Source: an uncultured Pelagibacteraceae bacterium
Lineage (GTDB): Bacteria > Pseudomonadota > Alphaproteobacteria > Pelagibacterales > Pelagibacteraceae
Assembly (NCBI GenBank): GCA_902604785.1
Contig: CACLAC010000005.1
Span: 1-64,000, forward strand
Direction of reading: 5' to 3'
DNA length: 64,000 nt
Shown: positions 16,724 through 26,070 of the stretch, one piece after another
How the letters are laid out: each line of letters starts with the position of its first letter
Position numbering within the stretch: position 1 is the first letter of the stretch
The notes under the pieces: generated by a model
Seen by the model: the letters and a program-made list of their open reading frames with translations, nothing else
What the model was told of the DNA's origin: nothing
The model's database searches: none
Position numbers and translations under genes: made by a program

Positions 16724-18090
16724 AGCAATATTCAAACGTCATTGCTGCTTACTCGATTATGTTAGTGCTTATAATTTTAGTAGGTGTATTTCAATCTTGG
16801 TCAATTGCTTTATCAATTTTTAATTACTGTATGATATCTGCTGTAATGACTATGGGAGCAAATATTCAGTGGGGTTATGCAGGATTAATTAATTTCGGAA
16901 TTATGGGTTACACAGCATTAGGTGGTTTAGCGGTAGTACTTGTTTCAGTAGCGCCAGTCCCAGAAGCATGGCGTGTTGGTGGATTCAATATGATGACTTC
17001 TCTTGCAATAATAACTGGAATGATATTTTCAATAAGATACATTTTAAAAAAAATTCAAAAATCTAAAAAAAGAAACTATCTAATTGCAGCAATAATTTTC
17101 ATTGGTTTAATATTAATTAAATTAATATCAGGACCAGCAATAGAACAAATAGAAGCTGTTGAACCTGCTAAATTTGGTTTCCTAGGTGGACTTGGAATGC
17201 CAGTATTGTTTTCTTGGATAGTTGGAGGATTTTTTGCTGCGGGGCTAGCTTTTATTGTTGGAAAGGTTGCACTTGGATTAAGAGCAGATTACCTTGCAAT
17301 TGCTACTTTATTAATTGCAGAAATTGTTGTTTCAATAATTAAACATGAAGATTGGTTAGCAAGAGGCGTTAAAAATGTTATTGGATTAAAAAGACCGGCA
17401 CCATATGAAATAGATTTACAGACTTCTTCTTGGTTTATTAATTTAGTTGAAAAATTTCATTCAACAAAATTAGCAGCCATCAATTCTATTTCTGAAAAAC
17501 AAGATTTACTTAATCAATTAGTTATTGATGCTTCTTCAATTTATGTAAAACTTTGTTTTGCAGGATTATTTTTAGTTGTTGTGATTATTTTATTAATTAT
17601 CACTCAAAAAGCTCTTTATTCTCCTTGGGGAAGAATGATGAGAGCAATAAGAGATAATGAAGAGGCGGCGAGTGCTATGGGAAAAAATATTGTTAAACAG
17701 CATTTGTTTATATTTATTTTGGGATCAGCAATAGTTGGTATAGCGGGCGCAATGATGGTAACAAATGATGGTTTGTTTACCCCAGGAAGTTATAGACCTA
17801 TGAGATATACATTTGTTATATGGGTAATGGTAATTGTTGGGGGAACAGGAAATAATTTTGGTGCAATTCTTGGAGGGTTTGTAGTATGGTTTTTATGGGT
17901 TCAAGCTGCTCCAATGGCTTTATTTGTAATAAATCTGCTTACCGCACATCTTTCTGAAACAAATGAATTAAGAATTCATTTAATTGAAAGTGCCCCATAT
18001 TTTAGATTTTTACTTGTAGGGATTGGCCTTTTGTTAATTATGCGTTTTAGACCTCAAGGAATACTTCCTGAAAAAATAATTAAACAATAA
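16720..18090 (+). CDS. livM: Branched-chain-type ABC transporter permease, LivM family (system 2)
   Basis: A 456-residue LivM-type permease, about 100 residues longer than usual. The extra length comes from an additional hydrophobic segment around residues 100-140 and an extended periplasmic region near residues 230-270. Core motifs are NIQWGYAGLINFGIMGY, GLRADYLAIATLLIAEI and the coupling loop WGRMMRAIRDNEEAASAMGKN, ending MRFRPQGILPEK. It is the last gene of the operon and is followed by a bidirectional terminator that it shares with the opposing binding-protein gene. Confidence 0.9.
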   Translation: MKQYSNVIAAYSIMLVLIILVGVFQSWSIALSIFNYCMISAVMTMGANIQWGYAGLINFGIMGYTALGGLAVVLVSVAPVPEAWRVGGFNMMTSLAIITGMIFSIRYILKKIQKSKKRNYLIAAIIFIGLILIKLISGPAIEQIEAVEPAKFGFLGGLGMPVLFSWIVGGFFAAGLAFIVGKVALGLRADYLAIATLLIAEIVVSIIKHEDWLARGVKNVIGLKRPAPYEIDLQTSSWFINLVEKFHSTKLAAINSISEKQDLLNQLVIDASSIYVKLCFAGLFLVVVIILLIITQKALYSPWGRMMRAIRDNEEAASAMGKNIVKQHLFIFILGSAIVGIAGAMMVTNDGLFTPGSYRPMRYTFVIWVMVIVGGTGNNFGAILGGFVVWFLWVQAAPMALFVINLLTAHLSETNELRIHLIESAPYFRFLLVGIGLLLIMRFRPQGILPEKIIKQ

Positions 18091-18105
18091 CAATTTAGAA
18101 AATAA

Positions 18106-18137
18106 AAAACCCCAGCAAATAAATTTACTGGGGTTTT
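18106..18137. terminator. Bidirectional terminator between livM and the opposing binding-protein gene
   Basis: AAAACCCCAG (18106-18115) pairs perfectly with CTGGGGTTTT (18128-18137) around a 12-base AT loop. The T run on each strand serves each of the two converging genes. Confidence 0.92.
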
Positions 18138-18147
18138 AAATTAGATT

Positions 18148-19329
18148 TTATCTTTGTTTTTTAGTTTTGAATTTGCCACCTTTGATTTCCTTCTCAAGGA
18201 AAGCACCAGCAGCTTCTCCAACATCTGTAAACTGAACTGCAGTAGCACCTTCGTAATCTATAGCTTTTCCTTTAGCTAATAAATCAAGTGCTTTTTTCAA
18301 TTCACCTGGATAAATTTTCTTTCCAGGAGCATTAGCAACATCCATTACATTTGCTTGAACAGTTGCTCTATCTGCTTTACCACCAGCTTGCATAGCAAGA
18401 ACTATTAAAGCAGCAGCATCGTAAGATTCACCAGTATAAGGCCCAGAAGAGTCAATGCCAGCAGCTTTTGCTACTTCAGCAAATTTTCCAGCTCCTTTTC
18501 CAGTTGATCCTGGAAGAGAACCAAATGATTTGTTTAAGTCTTTACCAAATCTGTCAGTTAAAGAGTCACCAATCATACCATCAGATAATACAAACACATC
18601 AAATGCACCTGAGTCCAATGATCCTTGGATTATACTTCCACCTGCTTGATCTAAGTAACCTAAAACTGCTAAAGCATCTCCGCCTGCAGCAGCTAAAGTT
18701 GCAACTTCAGCACCATAATCACCTTTACCTTCTTCGTGCGCAGTTACTACAGTTACATTAATACCATGAGCTTTTACAGCAGCAACATAAACATCAGCTA
18801 ATCCTTTTCCATAGTCATTATTAGTATGAGTTACAGCAAGTGATTTAACTTTTCTATCTTTTGTTATGTCAGCTAAAATTTGACCACCTCTAGCATCTGA
18901 TGGCGCAGTTCTAAAGAAATAACCGTTATCATTTAAATCGGTTAATCCTGGAGAAGTTGCAGATGGTGAAATCATCACCACACCATTTGGAACAGCAACA
19001 TTGGTTGCTATTGCTCCAGTAACACCAGAACAGTCAGCTCCCATAATTGCTACAACACCGCCTGAAACTAAACCTTCGGCAGCTGCAGTAGCAGCAGCAG
19101 AGTCAACACAAGTTGAGTCAGCTCTTTCTACTGATATTTTTTGTCCTCCTAATAATGATCCTGAATCTGAAGCTTCTTTAAAAGCAAGTTCTGCAGATGC
19201 AGCCATAGCAGGAGTTAGAGATTCAATAGGACCTGTAAATCCTAAAATGACCCCCATTTTAATATCTGCTGATACATTTGATGAAATTGTTGATGCAAAT
19301 ATAAAAGCAGCTAAAACTAATTTTTTCAT
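18148..19329 (-). CDS. Branched-chain-type ABC transporter substrate-binding protein (system 2)
   Basis: A 393-residue periplasmic binding protein with a signal peptide (MKKLVLAAFIFASTISSNVSA) followed by IKMGVILGFTGPIESLTPAMA, AIMGADCSGVTGA and PSATSPGLTDL, typical of the LivJ class. It is on the strand opposite livGFHM and converges with them, so it is transcribed from its own promoter upstream of 19350 with an AGAAGGA ribosome site. Position next to an otherwise binding-protein-less transporter suggests it serves system 2. Confidence 0.9.
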   Translation of the reverse strand: MKKLVLAAFIFASTISSNVSADIKMGVILGFTGPIESLTPAMAASAELAFKEASDSGSLLGGQKISVERADSTCVDSAAATAAAEGLVSGGVVAIMGADCSGVTGAIATNVAVPNGVVMISPSATSPGLTDLNDNGYFFRTAPSDARGGQILADITKDRKVKSLAVTHTNNDYGKGLADVYVAAVKAHGINVTVVTAHEEGKGDYGAEVATLAAAGGDALAVLGYLDQAGGSIIQGSLDSGAFDVFVLSDGMIGDSLTDRFGKDLNKSFGSLPGSTGKGAGKFAEVAKAAGIDSSGPYTGESYDAAALIVLAMQAGGKADRATVQANVMDVANAPGKKIYPGELKKALDLLAKGKAIDYEGATAVQFTDVGEAAGAFLEKEIKGGKFKTKKQR

Positions 19330-19404
19330 ATTATTCCTTCTTAATTGTTAACAATTTATAAAAACAAAATTAAATCTTATTAGTTCAAATTTTCAATGAG
19401 AAAA

Positions 19405-20262
19405 TTATCTAGTTTTATGTAGTAAATACACCGATGTAATAACAATTATCCCACCACATATAGTAATTATTGTCGGAATTTCGCTAAAAATAAAAAAAGT
19501 TAGTATTAAGCCAAAAACTGGAAATAAAGAATAAAACGGCAAAACCTTTCCTACAGGATAAAATTTATAAAGATAAAACATCATCAAGTGACCCAATATA
19601 GATATAATTCCACCCGCATATAGAACTGTAAGCCATCCATTTAAATCAATATTATTAATTTGAGTAACTACATTTCCTTCAAATATATTTGATAAAGAAA
19701 ATAGAATAATAAATCCAATTAAACCCATTAAAGCATTTGTAAATTTTACATCTAATTCTTTTAGGTATCTTGAAAAAACTTGAGATAAACCATAAAAAAA
19801 AGCCATCCCACAAATTAATAGAAATCCCAAAATTTCATCCAAAACATTTGGATCGAACGCAATCAGAACTATTCCTAAAAATGATGAAATAATTAAAAGC
19901 CATTTTTTTATACTAATAGTTTCTTTTAAAAAAAAAGAACTTAAAATAATTGCAAATGGTATCGAGAGTTGAGCACCAATAGTAATTGGTGCTAATATAT
20001 TGGAAACATCTAATGATACATATAAAAAGAAGTTGACTGCTACACCCATTGATATTGAAAAACCAATCAAAGGTAAAAAATATTTTTTTGAAGGAACTTT
20101 TATCTTACAAAAAGGTATCAAGCATAAAAATACTATACCCATTCTTAAAGCTCCAAATAAAATAGGATTAACAGAAGCATTTAAACCAAATTTACCCAAT
20201 GGATATGCGCTTCCCAAAAAGAACATAACTAAAATAATTAAAGATGTGTGTTTATTAGACAA
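19405..20262 (-). CDS. EamA/DMT-family transporter
   Basis: A 285-residue membrane protein with ten hydrophobic segments arranged as two EamA repeats. The first repeat starts FFLGSAYPLGKFGLNA, and PITIGAQLSIPFAIILSSFFLKETISIKKW matches the repeat-end motif. Family members export amino acids, nucleosides or other metabolites. It follows the aldehyde dehydrogenase gene by two bases and is the last gene of the minus-strand catabolic operon. It may therefore move a substrate or product of that pathway. Confidence 0.85.
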   Translation of the reverse strand: MSNKHTSLIILVMFFLGSAYPLGKFGLNASVNPILFGALRMGIVFLCLIPFCKIKVPSKKYFLPLIGFSISMGVAVNFFLYVSLDVSNILAPITIGAQLSIPFAIILSSFFLKETISIKKWLLIISSFLGIVLIAFDPNVLDEILGFLLICGMAFFYGLSQVFSRYLKELDVKFTNALMGLIGFIILFSLSNIFEGNVVTQINNIDLNGWLTVLYAGGIISILGHLMMFYLYKFYPVGKVLPFYSLFPVFGLILTFFIFSEIPTIITICGGIIVITSVYLLHKTR

Positions 20263-20264
20263 AA

Positions 20265-21746
20265 CTATCTCATTGAGAAAGGGTCTAAGGTAGGCTTATC
20301 TGAAGTATAATACCAAGTTGTTTTAACTCTTGTATAATCTTTAATAGATTCAATTCCAGCCTCTTTTCCAAAGCCACTGTCTTTAATTCCACCAAAAGGA
20401 GCCGAAGGTGAAATCAGTCTGTATGTATTAACAAATGTAATACCTGCTCTTATAGCTTTTGAAACTCTCAAACCTCTTGAAAAATCACTTGTGTAAACTC
20501 CCGAACTTAATCCGTACTGGTTATCATTCATTTTTTCTATAACTTCATCTTCGGTTTTAAATTTCATTACAGACAATACAGGCCCAAAGAGTTCATTTTC
20601 TGCAACTGGAAGATTATGATTATCACATTCAATTATTGTAGGTGAAAAATAATATCCCTCATTAGAAAATGCATGTCTCTTTCCACCACATTTTATTTTT
20701 CCACCCTGATCTAAAGTAAGTTTTATATTTTTTTCAATTATTTCTAGTTGTTTAAAATTACTAAGAGGGCCCATTTCACTTTCTGGATCCATAGGAGCTC
20801 CAATTTTAATTTTTTCAGCTCTAACAGAAAGTTTATCTAAAAATTCATTATAAATTCCATCCTGTAAATATAGTCTTGATCCAGCTATACAGCTTTGACC
20901 ACTTGCTCCAAAAATTCCAGCAGTTATTCCATTAATTGCATTTTCTTGATGAGCATCATTAAATACAGCAACTGGACTTTTCCCTCCAAGCTCCAGACTT
21001 ACTTCTGATAAATTTTCTGCAGAGTTTTTAATAATATGTCTCGCAGTCTCAGGCCCACCAGTAAAAGCAATTTTTTCAACTAAATTATGTGTAGTTAATG
21101 CTTTTCCACAAGGGTCTCCAAAACCGGTTATAACATTTACTACTCCTTTTGGTATTCCTGTCTTTTCAACGAGTTTTGCAAATTCAAACATCACGGCAGG
21201 TGCTAACTCTGACGACTTAATTACCACTGTATTCCCCATCGCAAGCGCAGGCGCTAACTTTGTTACTGTTAAAAGCATTTGTGAATTCCAAGGAATTATT
21301 GCAGCAATAACTCCTATAGGTATTCTTGTTGTAATAGCTTGAATGTTTGGTTTGTCTATTGGCAATACAGTACCTTCAACTTTATCTGCTAAACCTGCGT
21401 AATAATCATAATATTCGGCAATGTAATTTGCCTGCTTGTTTGTTTCTCTAAAAAGTTTTCCGGTATCAATTGTTTCAATTTTTCCTAATAGTTCAGCATT
21501 TTCTCTAAGTTTATTTGCTATTGCTCTTAAATAATTGCCTCTGTCCCTTGGTAATAATTTTGACCACTCACCTTCAAAAGCTTTTTGTGCAGCTTTAACC
21601 GCTTTATCAACATCACTTGCACTAGCCTCAGGAACTATTGCCCATGGTTTATTATTTTCTGGATTAAGTGTTTCAAATGTTTTTTTGGTATCGGACTCAA
21701 CCCATTCTCCACCAATAAACATTTTATATTTTTTAAGCTCAGTCAT
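20265..21746 (-). CDS. NAD(P)-dependent aldehyde dehydrogenase
   Basis: A 493-residue member of the aldehyde dehydrogenase superfamily at full length. It shows the IPWNSQMLLTVTKLAPALA segment, GFGDPCGKALTTH, FTGGPETAR, the general base in LELGGKSP, the catalytic cysteine in GASGQSCIAGSR (about residue 298) and the C-terminal PFGGIKDSGFGKEAG. It oxidises an aldehyde to the acid; the substrate is not evident. It overlaps the hydrolase gene by eight bases and probably acts after the monooxygenase and TPP enzyme encoded upstream. Confidence 0.92.
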   Translation of the reverse strand: MTELKKYKMFIGGEWVESDTKKTFETLNPENNKPWAIVPEASASDVDKAVKAAQKAFEGEWSKLLPRDRGNYLRAIANKLRENAELLGKIETIDTGKLFRETNKQANYIAEYYDYYAGLADKVEGTVLPIDKPNIQAITTRIPIGVIAAIIPWNSQMLLTVTKLAPALAMGNTVVIKSSELAPAVMFEFAKLVEKTGIPKGVVNVITGFGDPCGKALTTHNLVEKIAFTGGPETARHIIKNSAENLSEVSLELGGKSPVAVFNDAHQENAINGITAGIFGASGQSCIAGSRLYLQDGIYNEFLDKLSVRAEKIKIGAPMDPESEMGPLSNFKQLEIIEKNIKLTLDQGGKIKCGGKRHAFSNEGYYFSPTIIECDNHNLPVAENELFGPVLSVMKFKTEDEVIEKMNDNQYGLSSGVYTSDFSRGLRVSKAIRAGITFVNTYRLISPSAPFGGIKDSGFGKEAGIESIKDYTRVKTTWYYTSDKPTLDPFSMR

Positions 21747-22512
21747 TTTGAATATGTTTTTTAATAGCCATGTTTACATCATCTGCGCATTCAATACTAC
21801 ACAGATGTTTTCCTTTAGAAATTATTTTTACATTAGAATTATTAATAACTTTGCTTAGATTTATAGACATTTCTGGCGTTGATCCTACATCTCCTTCTCC
21901 AGTCATTATTAAAGTTTTAGTTTTAATCTTTTCAAACTGTTCATCATCTTTATGATTTACAAACAATTCATAAATTTTGAGAAAATTTTCCATTCTATTT
22001 TGTTCGAGTATTGAGCTAATTTTTTTATATGTATTTGGATTTTTTTCTAAGTATTCATCAGTAAACCATCTTTTAAGTGCCTTTTTTGATAAACTTTTAC
22101 TTTTCTTTGCAAGTTCAAATCTATCTTTTACTATTTGTTGTTGTTTTTCTGTTCTTCTAAATATTGAGCAAAGCAGAATCAATGATTCTAACCTATCACT
22201 ATACTTTGATGCAAAATTTCTAGCTATTAAAGAACCAATTGAAAAACCTACTAAATGAATTCTTCTTATATTTAGTTCATCGATAAGATTAATTAGTTGA
22301 TTTGAAAAATCATCAAAACTTAAATTTTCTTTATCTAAAGGAGTTTTTCCATGTCCAAGTATATCGTAAGCTAGAAAAGTATTTTCAAATACATTTATTT
22401 GAGGTTCCCAGATTTTATGATTCAGACCAACGCCATGAATAAAAACTATAGGAACATCGGTTTTTTTATCTAATATATAAAAAGTATTTTTAGAATCTTT
22501 TGCATTGATCAT
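21739..22512 (-). CDS. Alpha/beta-fold hydrolase
   Basis: A 257-residue alpha/beta hydrolase with the oxyanion segment FIHGVGLNHKIW, the nucleophile elbow GFSIGSLIAR (serine about 94), the acid region GEGDVGSTP and a late histidine in KGKHLCSIE. It resembles 3-oxoadipate enol-lactonase and related esterases. It lies between the DUF1185 gene and the aldehyde dehydrogenase gene and is likely to hydrolyse an ester or lactone intermediate of the same pathway. Confidence 0.87.
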   Translation of the reverse strand: MINAKDSKNTFYILDKKTDVPIVFIHGVGLNHKIWEPQINVFENTFLAYDILGHGKTPLDKENLSFDDFSNQLINLIDELNIRRIHLVGFSIGSLIARNFASKYSDRLESLILLCSIFRRTEKQQQIVKDRFELAKKSKSLSKKALKRWFTDEYLEKNPNTYKKISSILEQNRMENFLKIYELFVNHKDDEQFEKIKTKTLIMTGEGDVGSTPEMSINLSKVINNSNVKIISKGKHLCSIECADDVNMAIKKHIQND

Positions 22513-22515
22513 TAT

Positions 22516-23103
22516 TTACTTGGGTTCAATGCCCATTTCTTTCATATCTTGATATCTGTCACCTGTTCTAGCATGAGCTCTTCCGGTTGATGCTCCACCT
22601 ATTGCTATTACAATTTCGTTATTAAATGGTGCATCATGAATAGTAAACTCATGTGTTAAGTAATACGGTCTTAAACCCGAATCTGTCTTATGCATCATTG
22701 GGATAGAAATTTTTGAACCTGCGGTACCCCTAGTATTTGTAAAACTTAAATAAGATGTGCCGCCAACTGCATCTCTAAATTTATTTCCAAATCTTAAAGT
22801 ATGGATAAAAGCAGAGGCATGTTCTATTTCACCATCTAAACCAACAACTCCAGCCTTTCCATATGCTAAAATTTTTTCTGGTGAGCCTATTTCTTTAATT
22901 AACTCAGGTACCAATATATCTCCAAGTTTTGGTGCTAAATCTAATATAGTAGGTTTTAAATCATCAACAAATCCTTGACCATCCCATGGATTTTTTAAAA
23001 CAGCAGCAACCGAAACAAGTAAGACAGGTTCTTTTGCTTCTTTGCCACCTTCTATAAAAGTTTTATCAACAAATTTTGTAAATTTTCTTAATTCTAATTT
23101 CAT
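22516..23103 (-). CDS. DUF1185 (amino-acid-synthesis family) protein
   Basis: A 195-residue protein matching the DUF1185 family, named amino acid synthesis protein in databases without a defined reaction. Typical segments are AAVLKNPWDGQGFVDDL, KAGVVGLDGEIEHASAFIHTLRFG and IAIGGASTGRAHARTGDR. It overlaps the TPP enzyme gene by four bases. Family members often sit beside flavin monooxygenases, hydrolases and aldehyde dehydrogenases, as here, which argues for a catabolic role. Confidence 0.82.
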   Translation of the reverse strand: MKLELRKFTKFVDKTFIEGGKEAKEPVLLVSVAAVLKNPWDGQGFVDDLKPTILDLAPKLGDILVPELIKEIGSPEKILAYGKAGVVGLDGEIEHASAFIHTLRFGNKFRDAVGGTSYLSFTNTRGTAGSKISIPMMHKTDSGLRPYYLTHEFTIHDAPFNNEIVIAIGGASTGRAHARTGDRYQDMKEMGIEPK

Positions 23104-24797
23104 TTTTTTGTTCTATGTTTAAAAGTATCTCTTCTAAAACTGTATAGCGCTTTTGGATCTACATCAACATCTATAACAACTGGTTTTTTTATTTTAAGAG
23201 CTAATTTTAAAGTACGATTTATTTCTGAAATTTTCGTAACTTTAAATCCTTTTGCTCCATATAGTTCAGCTAATTTATCAAATCTAGGGCTGCTTATATC
23301 TACACCAAGATATCTTTTTCCATAAAAATCTTTTTGATATGCTTTTTCAGCACCCCAACTTTTATTATTCATGACAATTGTTATGGTATTAATTTTATAT
23401 TCGACTGCTGTACTTAACTCAGAAATTGTCATACCAAATCCTCCATCGCCCATTAAACTAACAACAGTTTTGTTAGGTTTTGCTAATTTTACACCTAATC
23501 CACAAGCAAATGAAAAGCCAACTAATCCAAAATCTAAAGGTGTAAATAAAGATGGAGGGTTATAGTAATTTAAAGAGTCTGTGGCCTGTAGACACAAAGT
23601 TCCTGCATCAAGAGTTATAGCAGAGTTTTTTGGAATAACCCTTCTTAATTCTCTAAATAAACCTTTTGGTTGAATAGGAAAATTTTTTGACTGTATCTTA
23701 TTTCTATCAAATAGAAATTTTGATCTTTCTTTTAAAAATGATTTGGTCCATTTTTTAACATTCAAAACAATTTTTTGTTTTTTTAACTCTTTATACAATT
23801 GATTTGCAGTTAAGGCTGCATCAGCATGAATTCCAATTACAATTGGAAAATACATTCCAAGCATTTTTTTTTCTAACTCAACTTGAATTATTTTTGCTTT
23901 TTTATTTATGTTTTCATAAGAATAGAATGTAGAATTGAAACCTAATCTTGTTCCTAGGGCTATAATAACATCAGCTTCTTTTACAAGTCTGGAAGCTACT
24001 GGGTTGCCTCTTGGACCCATTTGTCCAGCATTTAGTTTATGATCAAATGGTATAGCATCTCCATGACCTGCCGCTGTTACGATTGGAATATTTAATAACT
24101 TTGCTAACTTAATTACCTCTTTATGTTTTGAATTATTTTTTATTCCACCTCCAGCGACTATTATTCCTTTATTTGAATTAGAGATTAATTTTACAGCTTT
24201 TTTTATAGAACTTAGTTTAGCTTTAATTAAACTTTGTTTTTTGTAGGAGATTTTATTTTCATTAATCTTAAATTTTGATTTTTCAGATAATATATTTCTT
24301 GGAAGATTAATACATACAGGACCTTTTCTTGATGACATGGCTAATTTAAAGGCATCACTAAAAGTTTCAGGAATTTTTTTTACATTTTTTACTAACCAAG
24401 TTTTTTTAGTGATAGGCTTAAACAATGATTGTTGATCAAGCCCTTGAAAAGCATCTTCCATTTTATCTTTAGTGGAAAATGATCCAGCAATAGAAACTAC
24501 AGGAGAGAAAGCGGCTTTGGCTTGTGCTATACCAGTAATTAAATTAGTTGCACCGGGACCATTTTGTCCAGCAAGCATTATCCCAGGACTATTAGAAGCT
24601 CTAGCATATCCATCTGCCATATGTGTGCCAGTTCTCTCATCTCTTACACCAATAAATTTAATTTTTTTTTGATGATACAATGCATCAAACATTTCCATTG
24701 TAGCAGATCCTATTAAGCCAAAAACATGTTTAACTTTTTCTTTTTTTAAGGAATTAATCGCAGCTTGACCACCAGTCAGGTTCTTAGACTTGATCAC
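23100..24797 (-). CDS. Thiamine-pyrophosphate-dependent enzyme of the acetolactate synthase family
   Basis: A 565-residue protein with the three-domain layout of acetolactate synthase/benzoylformate decarboxylase enzymes. The N-terminal domain carries the catalytic glutamate in RDERTGTHMADGYAR. A central Rossmann-like domain follows (AAGHGDAIPF), and the C-terminal domain has the TPP/Mg motif GDGGFGMTISELSTA..NN. Function could be decarboxylation or carboligation of a 2-oxoacid. The gene overlaps both neighbours by four bases, so it belongs to the flavin monooxygenase operon and is not part of a biosynthetic ilv cluster. Confidence 0.87.
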   Translation of the reverse strand: MIKSKNLTGGQAAINSLKKEKVKHVFGLIGSATMEMFDALYHQKKIKFIGVRDERTGTHMADGYARASNSPGIMLAGQNGPGATNLITGIAQAKAAFSPVVSIAGSFSTKDKMEDAFQGLDQQSLFKPITKKTWLVKNVKKIPETFSDAFKLAMSSRKGPVCINLPRNILSEKSKFKINENKISYKKQSLIKAKLSSIKKAVKLISNSNKGIIVAGGGIKNNSKHKEVIKLAKLLNIPIVTAAGHGDAIPFDHKLNAGQMGPRGNPVASRLVKEADVIIALGTRLGFNSTFYSYENINKKAKIIQVELEKKMLGMYFPIVIGIHADAALTANQLYKELKKQKIVLNVKKWTKSFLKERSKFLFDRNKIQSKNFPIQPKGLFRELRRVIPKNSAITLDAGTLCLQATDSLNYYNPPSLFTPLDFGLVGFSFACGLGVKLAKPNKTVVSLMGDGGFGMTISELSTAVEYKINTITIVMNNKSWGAEKAYQKDFYGKRYLGVDISSPRFDKLAELYGAKGFKVTKISEINRTLKLALKIKKPVVIDVDVDPKALYSFRRDTFKHRTKK

Positions 24798-25963
24798 GAA
24801 ACTTTTTTGATTTCAGCATCTAAATCATCTTTGAAATGAGGCATTACTTTTTCAGTAAACATTTTAATACTCTTCATACAGTCCTCATGTTTAATGCCTG
24901 GAAAATTAGACCAAACTTGTAAGTTTTGAAGATTTAATTCTGATTTAAGTTCATTAATTTTATCTATCACATATTCAGGTGTTCCAAATAACATGTTACG
25001 TTTATGAAGAAAGTCATAGCTCAATAAATCTAGCTTACCTTTGGTAATAGGAAGTTCTTCACCAGGATCCATATGGTTTCCTAGGCCTCTCCAATGACAG
25101 ACCCATCTCATATAATTAACCATATGTTCGCCAGCTTTTTCTTTTGCTTCTTCCATTGTATCTGCAACAAACATGTCTCTTACTAATGAAATACCTTCAC
25201 CCATTGGCACATTTCTTTTTTCTGCTTCTGATTTTGCATTTTTAAATGCCTCGAATTTAACTTTTAAAGCCTTAACTGTAGGTATCCACATTATAATATT
25301 TAATCCTTGTGTTGCTGCCCATTCAATAGATCTAATTCCATCGACTACTTGGTGTATAGCAGGAAAAGGTTTTTGATAAGGTTTTGGAAGGACACTTATA
25401 TTTTCCATAACATTTGTTTCAAGATTAACTAAATCTTTATTTGGTGGACTCATATCATGCTGCCAAACATAATTGGGAGCAGGATAAGTATAAAACTCAC
25501 CTTTATGATTAAAAAATTTTTCTTTCCAAGCTTTTTTTAAAATTGTCAGAGTTTCCTCAAACAGTCTAAAATTTTTTGCTTGGTCTTTCATGTCTGCTTC
25601 TTTATTTAAGTTTATTGCTTCTCTTCCATAAATTCCTCTTCCAATTCCAACTTCAACTCTTCCCTTCGATAATTGATCAAGAAGAGCAATATCTTCTGCC
25701 ATTCTAATGGGATTATGAAAAGTAATTACGTTGCAAGCTTGTCCTATTCTGATATTTTTTGTTCTTGCTGCAGCATCAACTCCCATCATCAATGGATTTG
25801 TAAGAGATTCCATTCCTTCATGATTAAAGTGATGTTCAGTGTACCATATTGAGTTCCATTTATTTTTATCACAATATTCTGTAATTTCTCTCGTTTCGTC
25901 TAAAAGTTTATCGTAAGGTTTATGCGTCCAGTTTGTAGTGTTACAAAAGTAACCAAATTTCAT
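24794..25963 (-). CDS. LLM-class flavin-dependent oxidoreductase
   Basis: A 389-residue bacterial-luciferase-like monooxygenase. It shows the family landmarks IWYTEHHFNHEG near residue 40, GQACNVITFHNPIRMAEDIALLDQLSKGRVEVGIGRG, and FGTPEYVIDKI near the end. It uses reduced flavin and oxygen to oxidise a small organic substrate. It is the first gene of the operon running down to 19405. A strong AGGAGG ribosome site lies at 25967-25972, and the untranslated region upstream of it is about 100 bases. Confidence 0.88.
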   Translation of the reverse strand: MKFGYFCNTTNWTHKPYDKLLDETREITEYCDKNKWNSIWYTEHHFNHEGMESLTNPLMMGVDAAARTKNIRIGQACNVITFHNPIRMAEDIALLDQLSKGRVEVGIGRGIYGREAINLNKEADMKDQAKNFRLFEETLTILKKAWKEKFFNHKGEFYTYPAPNYVWQHDMSPPNKDLVNLETNVMENISVLPKPYQKPFPAIHQVVDGIRSIEWAATQGLNIIMWIPTVKALKVKFEAFKNAKSEAEKRNVPMGEGISLVRDMFVADTMEEAKEKAGEHMVNYMRWVCHWRGLGNHMDPGEELPITKGKLDLLSYDFLHKRNMLFGTPEYVIDKINELKSELNLQNLQVWSNFPGIKHEDCMKSIKMFTEKVMPHFKDDLDAEIKKVS

Positions 25964-26070
25964 TAAAGCCTCCTTTAAAAATTAATTTAAAGACGACCGA
26001 TCCCGCTTTCGTAAATATTCTAGTACATACGATGAGTTATGTATCGCTTTATAAATAAATATTATTATTC

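Noticed and set aside
18468..18761. Plus-strand frames opposite the second binding protein
   Set aside because: Leu/Gln-rich antisense translations of Ala/Gly-rich coding sequence; the minus-strand frame has a signal peptide and family motifs.
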